Shown one piece after another: positions 44,393 through 56,400 of a DNA stretch of 64,000 nucleotides. A program made the translations under genes and the position numbers. Each line of letters begins with the position of its first letter. Within the stretch, counting starts at the first letter, position 1. Source of the stretch: Microplitis mediator (taxonomy: Eukaryota; Arthropoda; Insecta; Hymenoptera; Braconidae); contig NC_079973.1 of NCBI RefSeq assembly GCF_029852145.1, positions 19,176,422 to 19,240,421 of the forward strand. Direction: 5' to 3'. The notes beneath the pieces are model-generated. The model had not been told where the DNA came from. It saw only the letters and a list, made by a program, of their open reading frames with translations, and made no database searches.

Positions 44393-47300
44393 TGAATTGA
44401 AAAAAAATATATGAAAAACATAAATCTTATTGACAACGTAAATTCAACTGTGTAGTCTATCATATTTTTCTGTGTGATAACTTAATCTAATAATAAAACT
44501 CTTGAACTTATCTTGAGTAGCCATTAGCAATAATCATTAAATTTAATGACAAGAATTTGATCGTTATATTTTCAATCAAAAGTTACTTTGAAATTTAAAA
44601 ACAAAATTGGATGATTTTGAAGCATTTAATAAATTTGTTTTTAAGATCTAATTGGCTTAATAAAGTCAGTCATTGGAATGTCTTTATTAACACTTATTAA
44701 TCCAAATAATTAACTTAATAATACGTGCAACATTTTTATTCATCAAATAAATATTCCACACATTTATGTACATATCTATATAGAAGACTTTTCAGACAAA
44801 AGTTGTAATGTCATTTTACATCTCTGACATGTGACTCAAAGTCACGAATTAACGACATGATTAAAAACTTATATAGTGACTGCACCTGCAGGACACTTTG
44901 AAGTGAGGTAGATAATCCCAGCTCGCATAGCGTCGAGTCTTAATACCTCGTGATTTAGTTGCTTTCGTAGTATTTTAAGAATCAACGTTCTTACACACGA
45001 CTCCCCCAAACAACTAAATATACCCTATACTCTACATCACACATCGCACTGTCCCTACAGTCTCACATTACACACATTCTTTCCCCTTTCAATCTTTTAA
45101 AAAAAATAAAATAATATAAACATGTTTCTTTATTGTACTAACAAAAACAAAACTTGATTGTAATTTTATTTTCAGTCTATTATAACTTCAATGACATTCT
45201 TACTTTATACATATATGTATATATTAGACTGAGCCGAAAAAATCAACTATTTTTTTTTCTTAAAGTATATCGAAAATATTATTTGGGGTGACAAAAAACA
45301 ATATCGTGAAAATTTGAGCCCTTAATATTAAGAGACCCATCATTGCAATTTTTGATTATTTTTTTACTGAGCGGGTTTTCGTTTCATAACTCCCAAACCG
45401 TCGAGAAAAACGAAATTGACTTGAATACATTTCTTGTAGGAAATTGAATACTCTACAAAAAATCGGTCTATTGGTTGACCCTGCGGGCCAGCCCCTAAAC
45501 TTCCCGCTGTTTTCGAGCTCTGCGAGCTCGAAAATACTTTTGTATGCCGTTGTGTTAAAAAAAAAACGTTTTTTACCATTTTTTCTCCAACGATATCTCT
45601 CAAACGAATTGACCGATTGAGACGGTTAAGGTAGCAATCGACGTGTTTTATTGAATTCTAGAGCTGAATAGATTTTGAAATCGATTAATTCAATTTTTTT
45701 GTAGATATTAAAAAAAAACGTTTTTCACTATTTCTTTCATCAACGATATCTCTCAGACGAATAAACCGATTCAAACGGTTGAGGTGGCAATCGACGCGTT
45801 TTATCAAGTTCTAAAGCTGATCAAATTTTGAATTCGATTCATCAAGTCGATTCATCGAGTCGTTTTTGAGATATTTCAAAAAAAATAAAAAAAAAATTTT
45901 TTTTCATCATTCTTTTGACAACGGTTTCTCTTGAAAGAATGAACCGATTTCGATAATTGAGGTGACATTCGACGCGGCTCATAAAGTTTCAAAGCCCAGT
46001 TGATTTTGAAATCAATCCATCGAGCACATTAGAAGTTATAAAAAAAAACATTTTTGAAAAAAAATTATTTTTTGAATATCTCTGAACGAGCTCTACCGAT
46101 CAAGCTCAATTTTTCACATCTTCAAGATATTGACAAGCCGCGTCGAATGACACCCTAAAGTTCAAAATCGGTTCATCCGTTCAAAAGATACAGATATTTG
46201 CATACGTACGTACATACATACATACATACACTCGAACATCATCTTGAAATTAGTATATAATAGCTTCTTAGAAGCTCAAAACGTCGACATCTGATGAAAA
46301 TTCGATTTTCGAAAATCGGACCGAAACCAATAACTTCCCGAATTTTTGAAAATTTCCAATTTTCTTAGCGGTTAAAAGGTCTGATTAAAGGCGAAGTTAA
46401 CAAAGGTCTGATTAAAATTTTTCGTCAGATGAACCGTTTTCTTATAATCATGCCCTGAACATTGGTATAATTTTTCACCTTTAAAATTTTATAATTCATA
46501 TAAAAATCAGTACCCGGAAAAAGCCAATATATATTCTTAAAGGAAATTAAATACTTCACAATAAAATCTCTTAACATTTTGGCTAAATTCACTCCTTTAA
46601 AAGTTATTCAAGGTTAAAGTTGAAGTCGAAACGAAATTTTTTCTTTTTTTTTTGCTGTAGATTCAAGTTTTTCGAGTCAATTGAAAAATTGGAACTTTTT
46701 TATCGATGATAATTTATATTTTATTGACACAATTACTAACAGTTTCAGAAAATTATAATATATTCGAATTTATTCGCGTTAAGTAGCTGTCTTCTTTAGA
46801 AAATTCCAATAAGAAAACAACACGATTTTTATTATTTAAACGATATTTAAAAACAGTGAAAATGCAATTCTCTTGATTTTGTTGATAACATGAATAAAGA
46901 GGCATGATACTGTTAGAAGGCTAGTAATCGGGTACTGTATCCTAATTAAATAAAAATCTTGGTGCCAAGAATTTTGTTTCACATAAATAGGATTATCTAT
47001 TTAATTATACCAAATAAGGAAATAAAAATAATACCTTAATTAAAATATGTTTTATGTCTAGAATTGCTTAGTCTAGTCTATATTAAAATACCAAAATGTA
47101 ATATCATATACATTACACCTACAAATTTTATCGTAATCAAGTTTAATACCTTGGTAAGCATTTATATAACTAAGAGAGTCATAGCTTTCTAGACTTCTAG
47201 TCCTCTGTAGTGTCAGGAAAACCTCTTGCTTGTAGGTATTCACCCTCTATGTACGACCATACCTTTATTACCTTTACTGGTGAATAAGGAATAAATATAA

Positions 47301-47400
47301 AGGTAAAGCTGAATATTCACACAGCAAAATAATGTATATATATATACGTCAGAGTTTACTCTCTGCTTACATTACATACTGCGAGAGTCGTATAACGTGA
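44393..47400. other. Gene-free region upstream of the astacin cluster
   Basis: Contains the presumed promoter of astacin C, a GC-richer island at about 44860-45080, and a long dispersed repeat (45230-46380). From 46380 to 47400 it is AT-rich. No gene supported. Confidence 0.45.
45230..46380. repeat. Long dispersed repeat with serial 'cgacgcg..gaccgatt' phrases
   Basis: Repeated sub-blocks contain 'tttcatcaacgatatctctc', 'gaccgattgagacggtt' and 'gcaatcgacg'. They end in a CATA microsatellite (46208-46230) and the phrase 'aacttcccgaatttttgaa'. Related pieces occur at 42780-42905 and 60655-61030 (shared 'gagctc' palindromes and 'gcccgcagggtca'-like phrase). Probably remnants of one transposable element; coding capacity is lost. 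Confidence 0.5.
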
Positions 47401-49041
47401 GAATGTGAATTCTCTTAAAGGTAGTGGTAAATATATGTATAAATTGCTGGACCAACACACATATCTATACCCTTTTCCTCTCTTTATACTCATCGTAGCA
47501 TCTACTATCTACAACTCCAAGACCTTCTCTCTACTATTTCTTCTACCCAGCACATCTTCTCTTCTTCCGGCTACCTTTCGCCCCCATCCCTTTTTGCGCT
47601 CAACTCGTTGAATCTAATTACACGGCAAGACCCATCCCCCTATGAAGAGAGAAGAAGAGAGAGAGAGAAAACGAATGAATAAGTTTGTAAGAGAAAGAGG
47701 AGTAAGTACTCTGCCCTCTACTACATGGTTGCCAGGACGACGGAAGCCATCTTGGAGGGTTGCAGCCACTAATGGCCTAATGAATTTAATAGAGGCTTGG
47801 AAGCACGCCGTGAGTGCGAGGGACACGGAACATATTATATTGTTCACTTACTCTTGCTGTCTCTCTTTATTTTGTTCATCTTATATTACTCTCGCCCTTG
47901 AATACCCAAGAACCCAACCAACAACCAACAACTGATTGAGTAGAGAGCAACTTGTTATACTTGTACGTATAGAGAAATTTAGAGCAAGAGAGCTTGAGGA
48001 TTTTCAAGTTAGGCTCTTCGATCAAGACCTTCTTCCTCTTTCGCTTCCTATTCTTCTTCTTCTTAGCAGTGGTTGGGTAAAGGGGATTGAAGAGGGTAAG
48101 AATTATTTTCTAGGTGTCTAACTTACCGGAAAAAAGACAAATCTTTTAGTGACTGAGGGGTTCGCTTGCTAGATTCCTCTTAATCATTAGCTAATTACTT
48201 TAGTCATTTTTAATATATATTTATATGAATGTAGCTTATGAAGTTACTTATATGATTTTATTATGAATGTAAAACTTTTCGCCAGTCATATATAAGTATT
48301 GAAGTAAATAGTTAAACTAATTTATGTATAACAAAGTAAGATAAAGGGCCTTTCAGAATGGGAATGTAAAATAGTGAAAAACTGTACAACTTGAACTAAT
48401 TAAAATAAAATACTTTAGTCATTTTTAAATAAATTAACAGGCATGTTAAAATTTTTATTTCTGTATAAATTCTAATGATTGAAAGAATGAAACTAAAATT
48501 CAAAAATTTTTGTGTAATTATTAATTAAACGTGTCGTTACTTTAATGACGTAGCCGTGATAAAATTTCGCAATGTCCAATTCACAATTAAATAATATTTT
48601 TAATGTTTGAGTCTACATTTCTGTGGTTTTTATAATTTTTAAAACATAATCGTGAACACGAATCATATATATTTTTTAGTATATTTGTTTTGTGACGTAG
48701 AGTGAGTCATGAATGAGTGAATAATAAAATGTGACATATGTGAGAAGAGGTAGAAAGAAATTGCACATATTGTATTCGGATAGAAATAGATAAATTATTG
48801 GTAGTACAATTGGTTGTAGAGTTGTCTGAGTACTGATAATACTTTCAAGTGATATGATATTAATTTTAAAATGATAACTGGAGTATAACAAATATATAAA
48901 CATAGATTTGTTTATATTTATGTATTTATTCATTTAATAAACTTAAAAATTAATTATGTGAAATTTAAAAGTAAACGATAAATGCAATTGATGTGAGATG
49001 TGGCTTGAGAAACTATGATATTTGATATATATTGACGATTT

Positions 49042-49086
<45 letters not shown>

Positions 49087-49765
49087 TATCGGATATATAT
49101 GTATATAAAAGAAAGTACAGCAAACGGTAATCCAGAGCCTGGTCCTAAGGTTTACTGGAACTTCTCCAGATGTTTATTGAGTCGACTCGCGCACGCGCTA
49201 CCCAATGTGACGAGATGAGAAACCAAGATCTTCAAGATCCTGATCTACTTCTAATTTCCTTTATTTTATTTTTTTTTTCATTCAAAAAATTTTTATAGTT
49301 GTGAATATTAAATAAATTTTGAATATTTTTTTATCGAGTTTAATATCTCAGAAAATATTTTGCTGACTGAAATAAAATTTGAGACTGAGTCAGAGATATT
49401 TTTTTTTTAAACGCGAGAACCTTCAATATAAAAAAAAAATTGTTAATAGTTTATATGATTTATTTTATAGAGAATCTTTTTCTTTTGAGTTTTATTATAA
49501 GTTTTAAATGGAAAATTGGGGTAGATAAATTTTGTAATTTTTTAGAATCTTCTTTATAAAATAAATTACACAATAAATGAGACTAAACGACCTAACAAGT
49601 GAGTAATCATTGATTTTTTAAGTTGCACGGTCGAAAAGACCGAAAACATTTTATATATATGTAACGCGATTTACGCGATACTGTCTACATATTTTAACAA
49701 TAATTATAATTTATTAATAAAGAAATATTATTTCTTACAATAAAAAATAGTTTTACATTTATTAT
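47401..49765. other. Gene-free region with GC-richer islands
   Basis: Islands at about 47560-47830 and 49100-49240 are richer in GC than the surroundings and may be regulatory. The open frames over 47405-48121 are purine- or pyrimidine-rich and not recognisable as protein. A (TA)n run is at 49047-49083. Confidence 0.4.
49047..49083. repeat. (TA)n microsatellite
   Basis: About 18 TA units without coding context. Confidence 0.85.
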
Positions 49766-49842
49766 AAGGTAAGAGACCCAGTACTCGATCAGGGAACTAG
49801 TACCCGATCACTCAGGTATTTATATATCTATGTGTACCAAAT

Positions 49843-49888
<46 letters not shown>

Positions 49889-50566
49889 TTACCCAAAAAG
49901 TTTGATACTGTGAGAACATGTGGTAAATATCTAAATTTTTCCCATGCACATTGTAAAATATACTACTCGATAGCATGTAAAAGAAGTGCAATTTTTACTA
50001 ACAACATAATAAAAATTTAGTTACTGGTTATCAGATGTCTTTACAGTACCAAACTTTATGCCCGTGTAAAAAAAATTTTTGTTCATAATGAATTTAGATT
50101 TGAATTTCATCACGAAATTCAGATCATGACACAAATATAACTTTCATCATGAATTTGCTCCAACTTTTCATCTAGTTAGTCCGTATCAATTCTAAAATTA
50201 ATTTATTACGCCTTTGAATTGGACTTAGGATGACTTCGATAGAAACTTGACCGAATTTTTACTATATTAAACATTTTGTCAAATTTATCGATTCAGAAAT
50301 TACCAATCAATTTTTTCTATCAAGTACTTGCGGCTTACGGAAATAATTTTCAATTGTAAAATTAATCTAATGAATTAACTTTAGATTAAAGTTGTTGATA
50401 CAAATTTATGATGAAAGCCATATTTGTGTCACGATCTGAGTTTCATGATGAAATTTAAATCTAAATTCATTATGAATAAGAATGGTTTTACACGGGTGGG
50501 TAATTTTTACTTAAAAATTATCTGCGTATAGTTCCTCAATTCTGTATTAGGTCTTTTACCTTAGAA
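49766..50566. mobile_element. Element with TAAGGTAAGAGACC ends
   Basis: Left end taaggtaagagacccagta and right end tattaggtcttttacctta are inverted copies. The left 60 bp (agtacccgatcactcaggta) match the element at 16706-16845. Within it are a (TAA)n run at 49846-49885 and a separate palindromic pair, 'tgaatttagatttgaatttc' near 50090 and its complement near 50450. Confidence 0.6.
49846..49885. repeat. (TAA)n microsatellite
   Basis: About 13 tandem AAT units. Confidence 0.85.
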
Positions 50567-51185
50567 CTGAATTGAAAAATAAAATATTAAGTTAAAATAA
50601 AAAGGACAAAACTTTTCATATACCTCCTTACTTTTAATTTGAGATGTGCTTTCAAAAATTACTGTCATCAAAGTGTTTGAAAAAATGATAAAACTTACTG
50701 AAAAATTTTGAATATTCTGCAACTGTCTTCAGTGTTAATTTTTGATGAAAGCACGATTTGTATCAATATTAATATAGATTGAAAGAAAAAAAATGAATAC
50801 AGAGGAAGCAATTGATTGTAAAAGTTTTAAAATAAGTTTGTAGTGGTTCGGACTTGAGGAAAGTGAAGTTGAAAAGAAACTAAAAACGTGAGAGTGTAAT
50901 ATAAATTATGAGAAGTTTAAGTACAGTGGAGTTAGCGAGTTTAAATATAAGTAGTAGGCAAAAATAGTAAAGTGAAAATGAAAATAGTTTAGATAAATGA
51001 GTTGGTTTGGAAAAAAAGTGTATGCAGAAAATAAAGATGTAATTAATGTTGTGATCTTTAAAGACCAAAATTTCACTGCCTTTAAGTTCCTTGTGCATAA
51101 AATAAAATTTTTCTAAGCCATCTTTAGTGATTAATTCATTTAATTTCGACCTGCACACGGAAAAGTTATTGTTGTTTGAAATGCT
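50567..51185. other. AT-rich spacer, nothing recognised
   Basis: No ORF of note, no repeat family identified. Confidence 0.4.
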
Positions 51186-51515
51186 ACAGTGTAAAAAATT
51201 TTGGTGTAAAAATTACACCAAATATCGAAAAATAATCATAAAAATATTTAGATGTTCAAAATGTACTATTTAATATCTAAATAAAATTAGTGTAGTTACT
51301 GATTAAGTAGTTAAAAATATTCAATGATCGATTGCTGCTCATTAATCAAAATTATAACGAGTAACACAGAATGGTGTGAAGAGAGTAGATTACACTGTGT
51401 TGAAATTACACGGATGGATAATTTATACCGAAGATTTTTTACACCGTTATTTCATACTACACGGTCGTGTTAAGTTCTCAGGGGCCATTTTTACACCAAA
51501 ATTTTTCACAGTGTA
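51186..51515. mobile_element. MITE, ACACTGTAAA family
   Basis: Ends ACAGTGTAAAAAATTTTGG and CCAAAATTTTTCACAGTGT, with 'acaccg' words inside. About 330 bp, no ORF beyond short shadows. Confidence 0.65.
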
Positions 51516-51612
51516 TAATGTCATAGTAAAGCCGGATCATGTTAGCCGCCTGACGGAAATTTAAACAAATATATGCAAAAATTACTATGACCATAATAAA
51601 ATTTACAATGGT

Positions 51613-52035
51613 TACACTGTAAAAAATTTGCGAAGTGAAAGCGGATTAAATCCGTAGTGAATGAGAAGCAGATGACTGTTTTTTTTATTTAATTCCCTCG
51701 GAGTGCAATTCACCTTGAAGGAGGGTTTAATTTAATATTAACTCTGAATCAAAGTGAATACGGAATTAAATAAAATCCAGATCACTCTAAAATCACTCCG
51801 CTGAAAAAATAAGCTCCCCATTTACTTCGTATTCGGGGTGATATCTTTTTATCAATGAAAAGTACTTCAATCAGTGAATATTTACTGCATAAAAAGTCCC
51901 AAGTATGTCACTGATTGAATTAGTGATATACTTGGGACTGATTTGCAGTGAATATTCACTGATTTGTGATATTTTTCATTGATTCATTTTAAGAGAGCCG
52001 AGTGACGGAGTGAATTCGGATTTAAATGAAATTTA
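51613..52035. mobile_element. MITE, 'ACTCCG' family copy 4, hosting a second MITE
   Basis: Begins ACACTGTAAAAAATTTGCG and carries 'gcagatgactg' and CACTCC words. It is interrupted at about 51850-51996 by a copy of the 659-815 palindromic MITE ('cccaagtatgtcactgatt'). The right end is unclear. Confidence 0.55.
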
Positions 52036-52409
52036 CTATAACACCATATAGCATTTCAAATGAGAATAATTACTCTGTGTAAATATGGAAAAGAATATTA
52101 AGCTTGCAGTTTCAAAAATTCATACACAAAACTATATACTTGTTTTAGGCTCAAAATAGACTTAAACGAGATTCACGATTTTATCAGAATCAGAATACAA
52201 TAATGCGGGAAAATTTATGTAAAGTTGATATTTTCTGGTGCGTTTGCCAGATATTCGGAACATGGGTATCACATTACCAATTTTCATAATTTTTTGCATT
52301 TGAAGAACATCTAACCAAAGTCATAGAATATTTTGAAATGAAGTAGGTAACTATTGGTGTTTATTATTAAATTTAAAATTTGATTGCCAGAATACAGAAA
52401 AAAAATGAG

Positions 52410-52739
52410 TTAACTTACAGGTTTCAGGAGCATAAAAATTTCAGTTGTTTTTGTTCGTGTATGTTTAATTTCAATCATTTCATTGCTTCTTGTATAGTAG
52501 CTATGTTTGCTATTTATAAGATCAATTTGATCAGATATATATGATGGTGTTAAGTTACTAACCATTTTATAGACCAGTAAGCAACAATTAAACATTAACT
52601 TTTGTTTGACTGACATCCAGCCCAACGTAGCAAGCATTAATTTTATGTTTGTGTATTTATTTACTCCTAAAATGTCCCTGATAGCGCAATTTTGAAGTTT
52701 CGGCAGAATATCCAATTTACTTTGATCATAATTTAACAT
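52410..52739 (-). pseudogene. LINE-type reverse-transcriptase C-terminal remnant
   Basis: The 109-residue frame on the minus strand has the layout found at the C-terminus of Jockey/CR1-type non-LTR retrotransposon ORF2: LPKLQNCAIRDILG, TLGWMSVKQKLMFNCCLLVYKM and HSYYTRSNE. The rest of the reverse transcriptase and any endonuclease are missing, so it is a 5'-truncated remnant. A donor-like GTAAGT lies at its end. Confidence 0.55.
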
Positions 52740-52745
52740 TACAGA

Positions 52746-52892
52746 TTACAGTACTACAAGATCATACATAATTCGATCATATAAAACTGCACTTCGCCAT
52801 CTCCTGCCTGGTTTTAGAACTCTTTCATTACTTTCCTTGTTTCCTTGCGGTTTTGCCGTCACATTTGGAAACACAGCGACAACGTCCGCCAT
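52746..52892 (-). CDS. Short unrecognised ORF starting ATGGCGGAC, divergent from TFIIE-alpha
   Basis: A 48-codon frame on the minus strand opens with MADVVAVFPNVTAKPQG in a good initiation context (AAAATGGCGGAC) and ends at TAA 52746-52748. The next in-frame ATG (52739) starts the LINE-like frame, so it could also be a degraded upstream part of that element. It faces away from TFIIE-alpha with about 530 bp between the starts. I do not recognise the protein. It could be a small protein, a first exon with an unidentified donor, or chance. Confidence 0.25.
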   Translation of the reverse strand: MADVVAVFPNVTAKPQGNKESNERVLKPGRRWRSAVLYDRIMYDLVVL

Positions 52893-53421
52893 TTTGTTAA
52901 AAATTTTCAGCCGATAAGTAAGAAAGTCGATCTGTATCATCGGGAGATGGATACATAGAAAAGTCTCCATTTACCCAAACTCAAAATTTATCATTGACAG
53001 AGTGACAGAGTCCGTTTATACACACACTATATACATTTATATAAAAATATGTACATATACATTTGTTGGTATTATTTACATGTGTTACTTAATTAACGTT
53101 TCTACGTGTGACAAAAATTTAAAATAAATGCGGCAGTAAACATCATAAATAAATCTGACATTTATTATATATTTTAATAAATTAACATTGCCATGTACAT
53201 AAATTAACATTCATTTAAAAATAAAATTTATTTTATTTTATATTTCATTTTGATTTCATATTTATTAACTTTTTTTAAGGTTAGTACCCCACCAATATTT
53301 AAATAAATTATAGAATTAACTAATATTTATATTTTCTGATACAGAAACTTGCTGGTATATTATTAGATCAACTGATATTATTGTTCTTTAGTAAAAAAAT
53401 AAAATAAATAAATAAATAAAT
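52893..53421. promoter_or_regulatory. Upstream region of TFIIE-alpha
   Basis: AT-rich sequence up to the TFIIE-alpha ATG. It contains GTCCGCCATTTTG at 52884-52896, a motif type often seen near housekeeping start sites. No TATA box is evident. Exact start site unknown. Confidence 0.3.
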
Positions 53422-56400
53422 ATGAGTGGTGAAGAAAGACTTGTCACTGAAGTACCTAGTAGCCTTAAACAATTAGCACGACTTGTGGTTAGAGGGTTTT
53501 ATTCTGTCGAAGACGTTCTTATTATTGATATGCTCGTGAGAAATCCTTGTAAGTATTTTTAATTATAATTATCATTCTATATTATTAAGAGAATAAGGAA
53601 AATTTTGTTCCCGCCATATCTATATGATAGAATTAGTTAATGTTAATGAATTTGGTATCATTAGATAGGTCTTGACTTGAATTTGTGCCTCTTCATAATT
53701 TAAACTCTTTTTAATTGCCAAGTATTGAGATAAATAGATTTATCTATATCATTCGAATTACATTTAAATTACGCGAGAAAAAATACGATCGTATTTATTT
53801 TCTTTAAATAATTTAATATTTTAATTATTCTGTCACTAAATATGACTGAATGTCACTGAATATATAGCTATGTTATTTATATCGCGTTACTTATTCCAAA
53901 ATGATAGATTTTTATACCCCCTTTTGGTTTTAGGAAGTTTCTCAAAGCCAAAAAAGTGTGCATACAAAAAACAAGGATTCATAAACACAAAAAATCTTTA
54001 CTCGCCTGAAAAAAATCTTTACTTATCCCAAGAAATTTTTTGCATTGTGAATTGAAAACAAAAATTTATTTAGAACTAGAAAAAATTACTCGGTGGAAGG
54101 AATTATTTCTTGACCAAAAAAATCTTGTCTAGCCCCAAGACAATTTTTGTATTTAATTCATAATACATAAAATTTCTTGGTGCAAATTAAAATTTTTTTC
54201 GGCAAGAAATTCTTTTTTTCTGAGTATTTTATTAATTTAGTAGTGATATTTGGGCAGTCACGTAGTGACTGCAGGTTGCTCGTTATTATTTATTTTAATT
54301 TTAATTATTGTCCTCAAGAAGAAAATTTTTGTTTCCTATACTTTTTCCTATCATATTTATTTCCTATCACTTTCATTACTTATTATATTTTTATAGACAG
54401 TATAAATATTTTCTATACATTCTATTTATGTTTACTTGCTTAGAATAATACAATGCATTTATATTGTATACTATTAAATTTTCGTATTAAATATTTTAAA
54501 AAATACAGCAACCTGTCCGAGTATTACTGCCGAATTTATAATATATGATTTGGATTTAACTGTTCATTAAAATGTCTACTGTAAAATTAACTCTAGAATC
54601 TTCTGTTTATTTTTATTATCACTGAAATGTAATTAGACAAATCTCATCATCAATTTGGAAACTTACTGATTTCGATGATTGATCATGGGATTCTTGGAAA
54701 AAAATCTACACACAGTCTAATTTTTTTTTTATTATATAGTCGTCTAATATATTTTTTTTTTCACTAATACCTAATTAAATTTGTTGAATTTGTGATATTG
54801 AAGTTAGCTGACGTCTAATGATTTTGGAATTTTTTTTCAAAACGAAAAATTATAAAAAAGATATCTTTTAAAATATCATACATATTGCCTTGCGTTTACT
54901 TGCAACATGGGCCTCAATCTCTCGTCAACCCAATTCCCTGATTAAGAAAAATGATTTAAAACAGTTTTATTCGACTAATACATAGATATACACTTAACAT
55001 GGAGCAAATCACATTTCTTATTCAGGGGTACCTAAGGTCATAAAATTTCATCCATACTAGCTTTCTTTTCCTCAAGTAAACATATACATATTTTGAACTC
55101 AACTTAAATAATCTATACTACGACAGTTTTAAACTAGTGTAGATTTTTCTTGCGGGTTTATATTTTTTTTTTTAATTTTTTAAGCAAAAATGATTTGAAT
55201 TGACAATTTTATGAGTTCATAATAAGTTCACTATTGAGCGAATCACTCATATCTTGGACTATTTTCGAACAAGTCCAAAATTAGTCGGTTAAATAATTAT
55301 CCCATAGACTGAAATATAATAAATAAAATAATGATTATTTTTAGGTATGAAAGAAGATGATATTTGTGAACTACTAAAATTCGAACGTAAAATGTTACGA
55401 GCTAAAATATCAACTCTTAAAAATGATAAATTTATCCAAGTTAGATTAAAAATGGAAACTGGACAGGATTTAAAAGCACAAAAAGTTAATTACTATTTTA
55501 TTAATTATAAGGTAATTTATTTAAAAACTTTATTGTTACTCAAGCAAAATAAAAATTATATTTTTAATTATTATTATTGTTATAACTTGATATAGATTTT
55601 TTAATATGTTTCAGACGTTTGTAAATGTAGTTAAATATAAGTTAGATTTAATGAGAAAAAAATTAGAAACTGAAGAAAGAGATGCTACTAGTAGATCTAG
55701 TTTTAAATGTACAAATTGTTTAAAAACATTCACGGATCTCGAAGTAAGTTATTTATTTACTTTTTTATTTTTTTTTTTTTAATGTACCATGATTAATTTT
55801 ATCATTAAATAGGCAGATCAACTTTTTGATGGGACAACTGAAGAATTTAGGTGTACATTTTGTCGTGAAATTGTTGAGGAAGACCAATCAGCACTGCCGA
55901 AAAAAGACTCACGTTTATTACTTGCCAAATTTAACGAACAACTACAGCCTCTTTGGATTTTATTACACGAAGTTGAAGGAATTAAACTTGCACCTGAAAT
56001 ACTTGAGCCTGAACCAGTTGACATCAATACTATCAGAGGGTATAAGATTATTTTAATAATATTTTATACATACAGAAAAAAAGGTTTTTTTGGCGCAAAA
56101 AATTTTTACTTGCCCTAAGAAATTGTTTGCACTGTAAATTGAAAACAAAAATTTTTTGGGGCCAGAAAAAAATTCTTGCGTCAAGAAATCCTTTTTGTCT
56201 ATCTAGTAATTTTACTTGACATTAATAATTTAATTAAAATAATAATTATATCATTAGACTTGACACAAAGAAATCTGGAGGTCTACGAGGTCCAGGTGAA
56301 CCATGGTCAGGTGATGCTTCAAGAGGATCAGGATTCGCTGTTGAGGATACTACTGTCGGAGTGACGATTGGTGATGAGACTATTGATGACTCTGCCTCAC

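Noticed and set aside
47405..48121. Overlapping frames of 60-97 residues in a GC-richer island
   Set aside because: Low-complexity Lys/Arg/Glu or Ser/Leu content, no homology recognised, no convincing splice signals.
54177..54443. 88-residue frame in TFIIE-alpha intron 1
   Set aside because: Starts inside a MITE end and is Phe/Leu/Ile-rich from AT-rich DNA; no domain.
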